Shown in pieces: positions 27,112-35,420 of a DNA stretch of 64,000 bases. The number at the start of each line of letters is the position of its first letter. Positions within the stretch are counted from its first letter, which is position 1. The position numbers and the translations under genes are program-made. The notes under the pieces were generated by a model. That model saw only the letters and a list, made by a program, of their open reading frames with translations, had not been told where the DNA came from and made no database searches. Source of the stretch: Natrinema caseinilyticum (GTDB lineage: Archaea > Halobacteriota > Halobacteria > Halobacteriales > Natrialbaceae); contig NZ_CP100445.1 of assembly GCF_024227435.1 (NCBI RefSeq), positions 620,001 through 684,000 on the forward strand, given 5' to 3'.

Positions 27112-28000
27112 AACATCGACGCTGGGTCGCAGGTACCCAGATTCCGGCCGGACGGCGGTCCGTGTTCGATTTCCACCGGGACGGGCCGTTGTGCGACCTG
27201 TTCTATCGACAGCGGTCGTTCACCTATCGTTCATCCGAGTACTCGGTTCGATTCCGAAACCCGGGCGGGCGGGAACCGCCCTGGGCGTGAGAGACATGAG
27301 CGCACTCGAAGCGGGGGCGAGTCCACGTCCGAGCGATCCGGGCACGAATGCACGCAATCGGCGTTCTAGCACGTCGGTTGGGCCAAGCACGTACCCGGCG
27401 GGGTATTACATCCCCGCACGTCGGCTAATGCACGTTTCGACCATTGTTATGCAGTCGATTGGCCGATGGTAGTGTCCCCAATCCTCCCGCAGGCAACGTG
27501 TAATTCGACCGTAGCTATCTGTTACGGTCGACCGACACGAACGCTTCGGGTCCGTCGTCAGGCGGGATATCGGCGTGGCGACTGGTCACACAGAAACGGG
27601 ACGATTGTTGCTCGCGTGCCCCCGTCGCATATCGTTCCGCACTGGACTGGGGGAAAACGGTAGTGACCCGGTGACCGAGTCCAGAGACCATCAGAACGAG
27701 CGATACGTACAGTTCGAATCCCCGGAGACCGTCCGGGAATCAGCTGTCGAAGAGCCTGCAACCCGTTCGAGGGACTCGCGTACCGACGACTCACCGCCTT
27801 TCCGACCCGGTATCGGTCGAACGGTGGGAACCCGTCCTCCGACCCCGATCCCCCCACTCGAGTCGAAAACGGACCACGACCCGACGGAATCGACGGACTG
27901 CGGTCGGGACAGCAGGGGACGTCCCGATCCGGAGCCGTGCCCCCGCCGGTGAACCGATTCTCGGATGCCGAACCGGTATACGCGCTGAGTGACTGTACTG
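27112..28000. other. About 890-base gap without a gene
   Basis: Between the alcohol dehydrogenase and the right end of the IS200/IS605 element. Open frames look like shadows. The sequence TTCGAATCC at about 27714 resembles a tRNA T loop but has no matching stems. Nothing else stands out. Confidence 0.45.
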
Positions 28001-28130
28001 TGACATCCCCCTCGCCGTAAACGGCGAGGCTTCCCACGCATGGGGAATACCAGTTAGTCGTCGCTGGCAGAGGGTTTAGACTCTCGAAACGCCGTGAGCG
28101 TCATCTGCGCTGGTACGCTCGTCTCACGGT
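28001..28130 (-). ncRNA. Predicted omega RNA (reRNA) of TnpB at the right end
   Basis: IS200/IS605 TnpB proteins use an RNA encoded across the tnpB 3' end and the right end, with the guide coming from flanking DNA. Here the segment after the tnpB stop at 28054 carries two stem-loops: tccccatgcgtgggaa (about 28031-28047) and the CTCGCCGT hairpin at 28011-28028. The element then ends near GGATGTCA at 28001. The guide would start at about base 28000 and read leftward. The 5' extent is a guess. Confidence 0.4.
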
Positions 28131-29313
28131 GAGTCGTGGCCGTGTCACTACGGCTCCCGTCCTGTGGCGAGTCATCGCGTTCCGCCTTGTCAAGCGGGAC
28201 GCTCTCTCCCCACGGGTCAACCCGTCGTGCGATATTCGCGGAAGCGTTGATGTCGGCCTGAAACGTCGAAACGTGGCAGTCGTCGTTCGGACACCGGAAC
28301 TCAGCTTGTGAGTCCCGACGACCGATGCGGTGGCACGAGTGGCACGTCTGCGAGGTGTACGCCGGATTCACGTACTTGAACGGGATGCCTGCTTCCGTCG
28401 CCTTGTCCTCGATTCGCCCTTGGAGTCGGGCGAACGCCCACGAGTGAAGCCGACGGTTCATGTACTTCCCGTAATCGAGACGCTCACGGATGTACGTCAA
28501 GTCCTCCATCACCAACACCGGATTCTCGAAGGAACGGGCGTACTCGACGGCCTGCCGAGACGCCTTCTCCACGATGTCGGTGAGCGCGTTCTGGTAGTAC
28601 GAGAAACGGTCTTCAATCCGCCACTCGGATGCGTCACGCTCTTGGAGGCGTTTCAGGGTCGTGTGCATCTCTTTGCGGAGATGCTTCGCTCTGCTTCCGC
28701 TACACACAAACGGGTCAGTCGGAGACCCGTCCTTGAGGGCATAGCCCGTTATCAGGGCGGTTTCTCCGATGTCTAATCCGATGTGCGTGGCGTCACCGTC
28801 CGTCGCTGGTTCTTCGACTGGGTACTCGACGGTGACGTGTAGTACCCAGTTCTTCCGGTGCTGTTGAAGCCGTATCTCGCCCGCCTTCGCGTCCTCCGAT
28901 ACGAGGTCGTGCCAGAGGTCTTCCTGTTCTGGGTTGATGCGGAGCGGTATCCAGAAGTTCGTTCCCCGACCGGGGCGTGGAACCCACCACGTGAACTCGT
29001 AGTCGCGTTCTTCGGAGTGGTCGAACTTCGCGGCTTGGTTCGTGAACCGTATCGGGTGGCCGTCGTCCAACTCCTTGGCGTTGTACGTCTTCCGAAGTTT
29101 CGGGACGTAGTTGCAGAGAGCGGCTTTGGCCTGATACGGGAGGTCGTAGGGCGTCACGATGTCGCTCACCGCCGACATGGTACTCGCACCGGCGTCAAAC
29201 GCTTCTTGTAGACCGTCACGGTACGTTTCGAGCAGGACGTTGAGTTTCGACCGCTTGTGCGTGGTGGGTGGCGCGAACGTCGCCTGCAACGTCTTCGTGA
29301 CGGTCGGAGACAC
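28054..29313 (-). CDS. tnpB: TnpB, RNA-guided nuclease of the IS200/IS605 element
   Basis: A 419-residue TnpB of the usual length. The split RuvC nuclease residues are Asp181 (IGLDIGETALITGYAL), Glu270 (PVLVMEDLTYIRERL) and Asp354 (TFQADINASANIARR). The zinc finger is CHSC (Cys324, Cys327) with CPNDDC (Cys341, Cys346). All catalytic and zinc residues are present. It starts with GTG at 29313, one base after the tnpA stop codon, so tnpB is probably co-translated. Its role is guided cleavage of the donor site, which helps retain the element. Confidence 0.9.
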   Translation of the reverse strand: MSPTVTKTLQATFAPPTTHKRSKLNVLLETYRDGLQEAFDAGASTMSAVSDIVTPYDLPYQAKAALCNYVPKLRKTYNAKELDDGHPIRFTNQAAKFDHSEERDYEFTWWVPRPGRGTNFWIPLRINPEQEDLWHDLVSEDAKAGEIRLQQHRKNWVLHVTVEYPVEEPATDGDATHIGLDIGETALITGYALKDGSPTDPFVCSGSRAKHLRKEMHTTLKRLQERDASEWRIEDRFSYYQNALTDIVEKASRQAVEYARSFENPVLVMEDLTYIRERLDYGKYMNRRLHSWAFARLQGRIEDKATEAGIPFKYVNPAYTSQTCHSCHRIGRRDSQAEFRCPNDDCHVSTFQADINASANIARRVDPWGESVPLDKAERDDSPQDGSRSDTATTHRETSVPAQMTLTAFRESKPSASDD

Positions 29314-29314
29314 G

Positions 29315-29707
29315 CTACTCCTCCTCGACGTACTTCATGAGTACGTCGATGCTCACTTGGCCGGTGGTGGCGAGGAAGTACCCCGGTTGCCAGAACGCCT
29401 TGTCGAGTGCCTGCCGAACCTCGGGATTCTCGTCACGGATTTTGCGGGACGTGACGCCCTTGAGCGAGTTGATGAACTTGGTGAGGTCGGTCGTTGGCTT
29501 CGCCGTGAACAAGATATGAACGTGGTCGGAACCGCCGTTGACGTTCTGGATGTTCACGCCGAAGTCCTCGGAGATGTCGCTGGCAATCTCACCGACCCGT
29601 TCTGCGATTTCGTCGGTGAGGAGGTCTGCGCGGTACTTCGTGACGGTCACGAAGTGATATTGGAGCGCGTAGACCGTGTGTGACCCGGTTTCGAGGTTGT
29701 ACTTCAT
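29315..29707 (-). CDS. tnpA: TnpA, Y1 HUH transposase of the IS200/IS605 element
   Basis: A 130-residue Y1 transposase that cuts and joins single-stranded element ends. The HUH motif is DHVHILF (His62, His64) and the catalytic tyrosine is Tyr126 in VLMKYVEEE. The core TVYALQYHFVTVTKYR is conserved in haloarchaeal members. I prefer the ATG at 29707, which opens with the family-typical KYNLETGSHTVY; a start eight residues further up at 29731 is possible. It is complete in length and directly precedes tnpB. Confidence 0.9.
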   Translation of the reverse strand: MKYNLETGSHTVYALQYHFVTVTKYRADLLTDEIAERVGEIASDISEDFGVNIQNVNGGSDHVHILFTAKPTTDLTKFINSLKGVTSRKIRDENPEVRQALDKAFWQPGYFLATTGQVSIDVLMKYVEEE

Positions 29708-29850
29708 TTGGCCGTACTGATTTATACACACCCAATTTTAATGAATGTTTGCAGTCGTGGGGTATTCGGCCTGCAACCGACGGTGGTTCGTGTAGGAGTT
29801 GTCGGCTTCACGCCCGTCCTAAAGGGCGGGATTCTCGCCTTGAAAAAAAG

Positions 29851-29960
29851 ATAGTAGTCTTTGAAAGTCAATGCACACCCCGATCGCGAATTCGGGGCCA
29901 GCGAGTCTTCGCTGGCCGCTTCACTGCGATCGGTGAGTGAATCGTTTCAAAGACTACTAT
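29851..29960. repeat. 110-bp palindromic MITE abutting the IS left end
   Basis: The element begins ATAGTAGTCTTTGAAA (29851-29866) and ends with the exact reverse complement TTTCAAAGACTACTAT (29945-29960). Inward of these 16-bp ends the arms remain partly complementary (cgatcgc against gcgatcg), down to a central GGCCAGCGA...TCGCTGGCC stem, so the whole unit can fold into one hairpin. It has no coding capacity. A possible AG duplication flanks it. It begins exactly where the IS200/IS605 left end stops. Confidence 0.65.
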
Positions 29961-30448
29961 AGCGACGGGGCTGCGAAGCATCCGGAACTGACGGTCGGAG
30001 CTCTCGGCAGGTTCTCGACCGTCGGTCGATACCCGTCCGCCGCTCGAGTACGGGACTCGAACGATGAGGATGCGACGAGAGAATGAGGGCGACGACGGGG
30101 GCGCAAAGCGACGTCGAGGGCGATGATCGACGCCGAAATCACGAGGGAGTACCGGTTGTCTCTCCGTCAACCAACTCCAGGGTAAGCAGAACATTTCCGC
30201 TCGTTTCACGGAGAAAGGGACGTTTTAGATGGCTTCAGTTGGTTCCCACATATCGAAACTGATCCCGTCGCTGCATTGCGATTATGAGGTTCTTACGTCC
30301 GTTCTATCGGTATCGATGGATTGCATGTTCGTGCGGGACCTCCTCGAGACCCCGGCGATGACCGACCACCGGGTAAGACACCCATAGTCTCTCATTCCGT
30401 TCGGTTACAAGCCGGATAACTACAACCGGTGCTGTTAACCGAACAGAC
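29961..30448. other. 488-base gap without a gene
   Basis: Between the MITE and the small zinc protein. I see no coding pattern or repeat. Confidence 0.4.
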
Positions 30449-30664
30449 ATGATCACCTGTACAAACTGTGAAACAGCCCAGTTCCTGCAGATCACGCAGA
30501 GTCGCGTCTATTTCGAGGACGGAGAAATGATCAACGAAATCTCCGAGACCTACGAGTGTACGTTGTGTGGGGCGACTGGTCGATACGTCTACGACGACGA
30601 CCGCGACGAAGAGACGATCACAGGTGACGTCGAACACACGACCGAACGCCCGAAATACGCCTGA
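30449..30664 (+). CDS. Small double-CxxC zinc-ribbon protein
   Basis: The 71-residue acidic protein has two Cys pairs, CTNC (residues 4-7) and CTLC (about 37-40), about 30 residues apart, the layout of a zinc ribbon. The middle is predicted as beta strands, and the C-terminus is acidic and probably disordered. Small zinc proteins of this type are abundant in haloarchaea and mostly uncharacterised. It stands alone just outside the gas-vesicle cluster and converges with gvpM. Confidence 0.7.
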   Translation: MITCTNCETAQFLQITQSRVYFEDGEMINEISETYECTLCGATGRYVYDDDRDEETITGDVEHTTERPKYA

Positions 30665-30849
30665 CGAGCGGCCCCCGTCCGGGGGCGATCTCGTTTCCGA
30701 GAGCCCGTTCGAACGCGAAGAACACGACGGTGGACCGCTCGGTTCTCGATCACCATCTGCCCATCTGCCCATCTGCCGGCGTCGTCGCGATTCTGCTCGG
30801 GACCGTTCACCGCTGATCGAGTCTCTCGGCCGCTGTTCGGATTCCGTAT

Positions 30850-31167
30850 TTACGCGTCCTCGTCTCGCTTACGGTCCTCGTCGTGAGGCCAATCGACGGA
30901 CCGGTCGTCCCGTTCGTCGGGGCCCGGAACCGATTCGCGCGTGGCGTACTGTCCACGACTGACGGCGGCTCGACGGCTGGCATCCCACTCCTCGAAGAGG
31001 CCGTACTCCGTCATGGTTTCCATGCCCGCGATCGCGGCTGTGAGTTTGATCCCCACGAGCGGAATATCCGCGACCGATACGATCACGTCCGCGCGAAGGA
31101 TCGCGCCGTCTCTGAGCAACACGTCGAGAACGTCGACGAGCGCCTCGTCGTTTTTTTGGGGCCTCAT
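30850..31167 (-). CDS. gvpM: Gas vesicle protein GvpM (GvpA-like)
   Basis: A 105-residue GvpA/J/M-family protein. The conserved core is VDVLDVLLRDGAILRADVIVSVADIPLVGIKLTAAI read in parts, the same amphipathic helix-strand-strand-helix plan as GvpA. The C-terminus is extended and highly charged. GvpM is a minor protein essential for early vesicle assembly in Halobacterium. The ATG at 31167 overlaps the gvpL stop by four bases. It is the last gene of the leftward gvp operon. Confidence 0.85.
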   Translation of the reverse strand: MRPQKNDEALVDVLDVLLRDGAILRADVIVSVADIPLVGIKLTAAIAGMETMTEYGLFEEWDASRRAAVSRGQYATRESVPGPDERDDRSVDWPHDEDRKRDEDA

Positions 31168-32114
31168 GGTCTCGGATTCGCGTGATCGCTCCCAGCGGTC
31201 GTCTCGCCATCTCCGCCCAGTTCCGGTGCGAACGTGTACGGCGGCCACGGTCCCGTAAATCTCACCTCGAGGCCCTCGTTCGCCGCCACGTCGTCGAGTA
31301 TCGATCCGATCGCGGCTTCGTCGTCCTCGTGGGCCAGGAGGGTAAGTCGGCACAGCGTTTCGCCGGCGTCCGAGCGTTCGGTCTCGTCGCTCGGGGGACC
31401 GCCGCGTTCCGTCACGTCGTCGAGCGTCGCGTTCGGCGAGCGCTCGAGCGCGTGGACCTCCCGGGCATCCGCGGCCAGTCGCTTCCGGAGGTCGGCCGTC
31501 ACCGACTCCCGTCGGGCCGCTCGTCGCTCGGCGAGCCGCTGGTCGAACTTCTTCTCGAGCAAGAACGCCGTGCCGTCGTCGGCGTTTCTGATCTGTTCGT
31601 CGAGTTCGCGCAGTCTGTCGTCGTGCTCGATCAGCGTCCCGTCGTCGATCGGGTCGACTTCCACGACCTCGACGCGGTACTCCCAGTGATCGGCCAGCCC
31701 CGAAAGCGCCCCCTCGAGTGTGTCGTGCTCCCGGCGGAGCCACTCGCCGACGGTCTCGTCGTCACCCCTGAGGATGGTATCGAACTGGAACGGGATCGGC
31801 GTTCCGAAGGCCTGACCCGCCTCGTCTACGACCGTCTGGTGGCGGACGAGCCAGCGTCTGATCTGTGCGATATTCGCCGTGTCGTAGATGGCGTCGCAGG
31901 CGTGGACGACGGCACCGATTCCGTCTTCGACCACGATCGAAACCGGTTCGTCGTCGACACCGTTCGTCCGAAACGCGGCGTCCTCGTCGGCCCGGACGAG
32001 ACAGTAGAGGTACCGGCCCTCGTCGATCACCGGCGTCTCCGCCGGGTCGCCCGTCGTCCGATCGGTCGGCTCCTCGAGTCGTTCCGCCCGCCGCTCCGAG
32101 CCGTTTTCGCTCAC
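31164..32114 (-). CDS. gvpL: Gas vesicle protein GvpL (GvpF/L family)
   Basis: A 316-residue GvpF/L-family protein. Typical segments are GRYLYCLVRADE near the start of the folded part, FGTPIPFQFDTILRGDDETV, a charged helical middle (LLEKKFDQRLAERRAARRE) and the end FTGPWPPYTFAPEL, which parallels the FTGPFAPYSF end of GvpF. GvpL is thought to be a hub that binds other minor Gvp proteins during assembly. Overlaps of four bases with gvpK before and gvpM after show tight coupling. Confidence 0.88.
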   Translation of the reverse strand: MSENGSERRAERLEEPTDRTTGDPAETPVIDEGRYLYCLVRADEDAAFRTNGVDDEPVSIVVEDGIGAVVHACDAIYDTANIAQIRRWLVRHQTVVDEAGQAFGTPIPFQFDTILRGDDETVGEWLRREHDTLEGALSGLADHWEYRVEVVEVDPIDDGTLIEHDDRLRELDEQIRNADDGTAFLLEKKFDQRLAERRAARRESVTADLRKRLAADAREVHALERSPNATLDDVTERGGPPSDETERSDAGETLCRLTLLAHEDDEAAIGSILDDVAANEGLEVRFTGPWPPYTFAPELGGDGETTAGSDHANPRP

Positions 32115-32455
32115 TCGCCGTCACCTCCGAACACGCTGTAGCCCGGCCTCCGAGCGGCCGTGGGTTCTCCGTGGAGCTGTTCGATCGCGTCGTTGACCAG
32201 CCCGTCTAGATCGTTCCGGAGGTCGTCGACGCCGGGTTCGATCCCCTCGTCGCTTTTGAGCTGTTCGATTTCACCTTCGATCGTCGAGAGCTGGGTGCCG
32301 AGGCGCTCGATCTCGTCGTCCGTGAGGTCGCCGGATTCCATGCGACGGATGGCCTCGCGCTCGAGCGCGTCGATCAGAATCTCGACCACTGCGATAACCA
32401 GGGTCATCAACCCGTCGCGAGCGTCCGTCCCGTCACCAACGTCGATGCTGGTCAC
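32111..32455 (-). CDS. gvpK: Gas vesicle protein GvpK
   Basis: A 114-residue GvpK-family protein needed for vesicle formation. The core GLMTLVIAVVEILIDALERE, then AIRRMESGDLTDDEIERLG and LSTIEGEIEQLK, is the family pattern of amphipathic helices. The C-terminus is acidic and short. Overlaps of four bases join it to gvpJ and gvpL. Confidence 0.88.
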   Translation of the reverse strand: MTSIDVGDGTDARDGLMTLVIAVVEILIDALEREAIRRMESGDLTDDEIERLGTQLSTIEGEIEQLKSDEGIEPGVDDLRNDLDGLVNDAIEQLHGEPTAARRPGYSVFGGDGE

Positions 32456-32898
32456 GAGTCGTCACCCCCCGATTCGGCCCGCGGCTCGGCGGACGATTCG
32501 TCGGATTCCGATTCCCTGTCGTCCTCGCCCGCGGGTTCCTCCGAATCGGCGGTTTCGCGTTCGTCGTCGGCGTTCGGCTCGTCGGCCGCCGTGATGTTGA
32601 CACCCCGTGCAGGGTCGATAACCGGATTCGGCCGATCCGCCTCCGCGAGTTCGGGTTCGTCGACCGCCGCAGCGACGCGCTCCATATCCGTCCCCTCGGG
32701 AAACTCGAGACCGTACTTCGCCGCGGTTTCGAACGATGCGATGGCGGCTCGAACCTGGACGCCGAGCAGTTGCGTGTCGCCGATCGAAACGGCGATATCG
32801 GCGTTGATGACGATTCCTTTGTCGAGCAGCATCTCGACCACTTCGGCGAGGTCCGCCTTCTGGCGACTGGGTCGAAACTCGTCACTCACTGGCATCAC
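32452..32898 (-). CDS. gvpJ: Gas vesicle protein GvpJ (GvpA-like) with a long acidic tail
   Basis: A 148-residue GvpA-family protein. The first 80 residues contain the conserved core (LAEVVEMLLDKGIVINADI, then VSIGDTQLLGVQVRAAIASF). The remaining 65 are an acidic tail of Asp, Glu and Ser. Starts GTG 32898 and ATG 32895 are both possible; AGGAGG lies directly in front of them. It is separated from the upstream 302-aa gene by the only sizeable gap in the operon (77 bases), bridged by a small open frame. Confidence 0.86.
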   Translation of the reverse strand: MMPVSDEFRPSRQKADLAEVVEMLLDKGIVINADIAVSIGDTQLLGVQVRAAIASFETAAKYGLEFPEGTDMERVAAAVDEPELAEADRPNPVIDPARGVNITAADEPNADDERETADSEEPAGEDDRESESDESSAEPRAESGGDDS

Positions 32899-32983
32899 CT
32901 CCTGTATCGGACGTCTCCGGGTTCGCGTCGGTCGTCGGACTCACCTCGCGGCCGCGTCGTCGTCGCGTTCGTGTGTCAATCAT
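32882..32983 (-). CDS. Possible 33-aa small basic protein between the GvpI-position gene and gvpJ
   Basis: ATG 32983 overlaps the last bases of the upstream gene (ATGATTGA). The frame runs 33 codons and ends inside the gvpJ start region. The peptide begins MIDTRTRRRRGRE and ends acidic. It could be a real small protein, or a coupling ORF that carries ribosomes over the gap to the gvpJ ribosome binding site. Only position supports it. Confidence 0.3.
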   Translation of the reverse strand: MIDTRTRRRRGREVSPTTDANPETSDTGGDASE

Positions 32984-33884
32984 TGGTCGTTCTCCGTCGT
33001 TCCCGCTCGAGTTCGAAGCGGCGGCCGTAGATTCGCTCGCGCGTCGGTGCCGTCGAGAGCGTCACGTCCCGCGGCACGGTCGAGTAGCGCGTCCCGCCGC
33101 CGAGATCCTGCCTGTCCGTCGGGATCGTCGACGCCGCCGTCGGATTTCGCGAGTTCGTACTCGTATCCTGACGGCGCATCTTCTCGCGGTTGAACTCGTA
33201 CAGTCGTTCGAACCGTTCGTGGGTCTCGAGTAGCGCCGTTCGGAAGGCATCGATGCCTTCTATGGCCTGCCGCTGAATGGCCGCCTGATACGCTTCGGGG
33301 TCGTCCCGAATGTCGAGGTCCCCGAACGCTTCCGTCGTGGCCTCGGAGGCGCTCAGGTCCGTCTCGAGAAGGTCCCCACCTTCGCCGAAGAGGCGCTCGT
33401 CACCGCGTGCGATCTCCGAGACCGCTTTTTCTACCGTTCCGGCGTCCGCGTCGTCCGCGAGATTCTCGAGGGCGTCGTCCAGTTCGCGTTTCTCCTGCCA
33501 GAGGTCGCTGAGATCCGCCGCGTTCCAGGTTTCCAGCAGGTCGATCGCGTCGAACAGTTCCCGGAAGTCGACGAGTGCCGTCGCGTCTGCTTCGTCGGCC
33601 AGCACCTCGTCGACGCTGCCGGCCTCGAACGCGTCCACTACCTCCCCCTCGTCGATCGCCTCGGGCAGGTCGGTGAGATCCATCGCCTCGAGCAGTTCGC
33701 CGATCTCCTCGACGACTCGAACGAGCGCGTCGACGTCACCGATCACCGACTCGATGGTGTCGTCGTCGAGGTCCTCGATGGCGTCGCTGTCGGCGAGCGT
33801 CTCAGAGAGTCTCTCGAGGCTCTCCATCCCGTTCGCGAGCAGTCCGTCGAGCGTCTCCTCGCCCTCGTCCTCGCCGTCGCTCAT
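32976..33884 (-). CDS. Gas-vesicle-cluster protein in the gvpI position
   Basis: A 302-residue protein between gvpH and gvpJ, where gvpI lies in Halobacterium. GvpI there is shorter and basic as I remember it. This protein is acidic and helical for about 220 residues (for example VVEEIGELLEAMDLTDLPEA), then turns basic, with a tail rich in Arg and Thr (for example TRERIYGRRFELERERR). It may be a long GvpI, a fusion of an acidic helical domain with a GvpI-like tail, or unrelated. Four bases overlap gvpH. Confidence 0.65.
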   Translation of the reverse strand: MSDGEDEGEETLDGLLANGMESLERLSETLADSDAIEDLDDDTIESVIGDVDALVRVVEEIGELLEAMDLTDLPEAIDEGEVVDAFEAGSVDEVLADEADATALVDFRELFDAIDLLETWNAADLSDLWQEKRELDDALENLADDADAGTVEKAVSEIARGDERLFGEGGDLLETDLSASEATTEAFGDLDIRDDPEAYQAAIQRQAIEGIDAFRTALLETHERFERLYEFNREKMRRQDTSTNSRNPTAASTIPTDRQDLGGGTRYSTVPRDVTLSTAPTRERIYGRRFELERERRRTTND

Positions 33885-34441
33885 CGCTCGTCCTCTGGCT
33901 CGTCGACATCGGTCTCCGGACGGACCTGAACGGAGAGGACGCCGTTTCTGATTCTCGCCCGCGACGAGGTCTGGCGCCAGGGGACCGCCACGCGACCGAT
34001 TTCGCGGGCCCCGACGGCGATGACCAGGTCGGAATCGTCGAAGCCGACCGTGACGTCGTCCGGATCGACACCGGGGATGTCCGCGGTGACGAGCAGTTCG
34101 TCGTCGTGGGTTCGGGTCGCCACGTGGTGGTCGCTCGAGGGACCCGACGACCGAACCCGTCGCGTTCGCGGCCGACCGGTGTCTCCATCGCGGGCCGCGT
34201 CCTCGCCGAATGGCCAGTCGTCCGCCGACAATTCGTCGCCCGTTTGGATCGAAACGTCGTAATCGAAGACGGTCCGGTCGCTCCGACGCCGACCGGCTCT
34301 CGACGCCCGTCCGCTCTCGAGCGATTCGAGGGCGGACAGGAGACTCGAAAGCCAGTGGTCGCTTCCGTCAGCGTTCCAGTCGTCGGCGTCGCGGTCGGAA
34401 TCCGATTCGTCGCGGTCGTCGTCCGGAAATCGTTCGCTCAT
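33881..34441 (-). CDS. gvpH: Gas vesicle protein GvpH (Hsp20-like)
   Basis: A 186-residue protein with an acidic, low-complexity N-terminal half and a C-terminal alpha-crystallin/Hsp20-type domain. That domain has DDELLVTADIPGVDPDDVTV, then DDSDLVIAVG, and ends ARIRNGVLSVQVRPE. GvpH is a chaperone-like accessory protein in halophilic archaea, not strictly essential. It overlaps gvpG by one base and the next gene by four. Confidence 0.85.
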   Translation of the reverse strand: MSERFPDDDRDESDSDRDADDWNADGSDHWLSSLLSALESLESGRASRAGRRRSDRTVFDYDVSIQTGDELSADDWPFGEDAARDGDTGRPRTRRVRSSGPSSDHHVATRTHDDELLVTADIPGVDPDDVTVGFDDSDLVIAVGAREIGRVAVPWRQTSSRARIRNGVLSVQVRPETDVDEPEDER

Positions 34442-34695
34442 TATCGTTTCACCTCCACGCGGCCGCTCGAGAGCCGCTCGTGAACGTCGCGGGCCGTCTC
34501 CAGTTCCGCCTCGAGTTCCGCTTTGCGTCGTCGGTATTCCGCGTCCGAACGTTCGCCGAGTTCGTACAGCAACTGATTCTCCTTGAGGTCGGCCTCGATC
34601 GCTTCGACGTCGTACATCTCGTCGAGAGCGATGGAGTGAAGCGCATCGACGATGCCGACGAACGGGCGAACGAGGAGATCGTCGAGAACGAACAT
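34441..34695 (-). CDS. gvpG: Gas vesicle protein GvpG
   Basis: The 84-residue protein matches GvpG: MFVLDDLLVRPFVGIVDALH at the N-terminus and a long charged helix (ENQLLYELGERSDAEYRRRK) after it, likely a coiled coil. GvpG is an essential accessory protein. It lies two bases after gvpF. Confidence 0.87.
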   Translation of the reverse strand: MFVLDDLLVRPFVGIVDALHSIALDEMYDVEAIEADLKENQLLYELGERSDAEYRRRKAELEAELETARDVHERLSSGRVEVKR

Positions 34696-34697
34696 GG

Positions 34698-35420
34698 TTA
34701 TCGTTTGGCTCCGATTTCCACGTCGACGAAGCTGTAGGGCGCGAAGGGGCCCGTGTATTGAACCAACAGTTCGTCGTGATCGTCTTCGAACTCGGCCACC
34801 GCCTCGTCGAACGCTTCGCGGTCGTCCTCGTCGACGAGATACGACCGATTGAGCACGAGCCGATCGCTGAACAGGTCGTTTTCGACTGACTGTGCGGCGA
34901 TGGTGCCGAACACGTCGGCCACCTCGGCTTCGACCGCGTCGCGGTCGACGTCGGCGCCCTCCTCGCGAACGAGTTTGAGGCCGAGTTCGACCGTGCCTTC
35001 GATATCGTTCATCGCGCGCCGGAAAGCCGGTCGCGCACCCCGCAGGACGTTTTTCAACTCCCGATCGCCTTCGAAGGCCATTCCGAACTGCATGGGAACG
35101 ATGGTCGTTCCGCCGTCGTGTGCCATGATCTCCCGGAGGACCTCGTCGTGGATCTGCGCGTCTTCGTCGGTCTCCGCCGGATCGGTCGTGTCGATATCGG
35201 AGACGACGGCCCCGAGTCGCCGATGGGAGACCGTGTAGACGCGCTCGGCACCCGCGACGGCCTCGGTCTCGAACTCGATGTCGTCCGATTCGACGACACC
35301 GTAGACGTACCGGTTCGTCACCTGTGGATCACCCGCTCGGATACCGTCGCGTCCGGTCGTCCGTCTCTCCGATCCGCGTTCGGCCGCGGCTCGAGTCCCG
35401 ATCGGTTTCCCGACCTGCAT
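34698..35420 (-). CDS. gvpF: Gas vesicle protein GvpF (GvpF/L family)
   Basis: A 240-residue GvpF/L-family protein, first gene of the leftward gvp operon. The folded part begins RYVYGVVESDDIE and includes IVPMQFGMAFEGDRELKNVL, and it ends QYTGPFAPYSFVDVEIG. GvpF is the one accessory protein known to contact GvpA directly. The ATG at 35420 gives a 34-residue Arg-rich leader that GvpF does not normally have. GTG at 35321, with GGTGATCC upstream, may be the real start and would give 207 residues. Confidence 0.87.
   Translation of the reverse strand: MQVGKPIGTRAAAERGSERRTTGRDGIRAGDPQVTNRYVYGVVESDDIEFETEAVAGAERVYTVSHRRLGAVVSDIDTTDPAETDEDAQIHDEVLREIMAHDGGTTIVPMQFGMAFEGDRELKNVLRGARPAFRRAMNDIEGTVELGLKLVREEGADVDRDAVEAEVADVFGTIAAQSVENDLFSDRLVLNRSYLVDEDDREAFDEAVAEFEDDHDELLVQYTGPFAPYSFVDVEIGAKR

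Larger units (their letters stand above)
28001..29850 (-). mobile_element. IS200/IS605-family element with tnpA and tnpB
   Basis: The element reads leftward: left end near 29850, tnpA, tnpB, right end near 28001. Each end carries the subterminal hairpin expected for single-strand transposition. At the right end CTCGCCGT-AA-ACGGCGAG (28011-28028) is a perfect 8-bp stem. At the left end, at about 29805-29833, a CGCCC...GGGCG stem is followed by attctcgcc. There are no terminal inverted repeats or target duplication, as usual for the family. Both genes appear intact, so the element may be active. Confidence 0.8.

Noticed and set aside
27700-27735. tRNA-like T loop (TTCGAATCC)
   Set aside because: No pairing T stem, anticodon arm or acceptor stem can be built around it.
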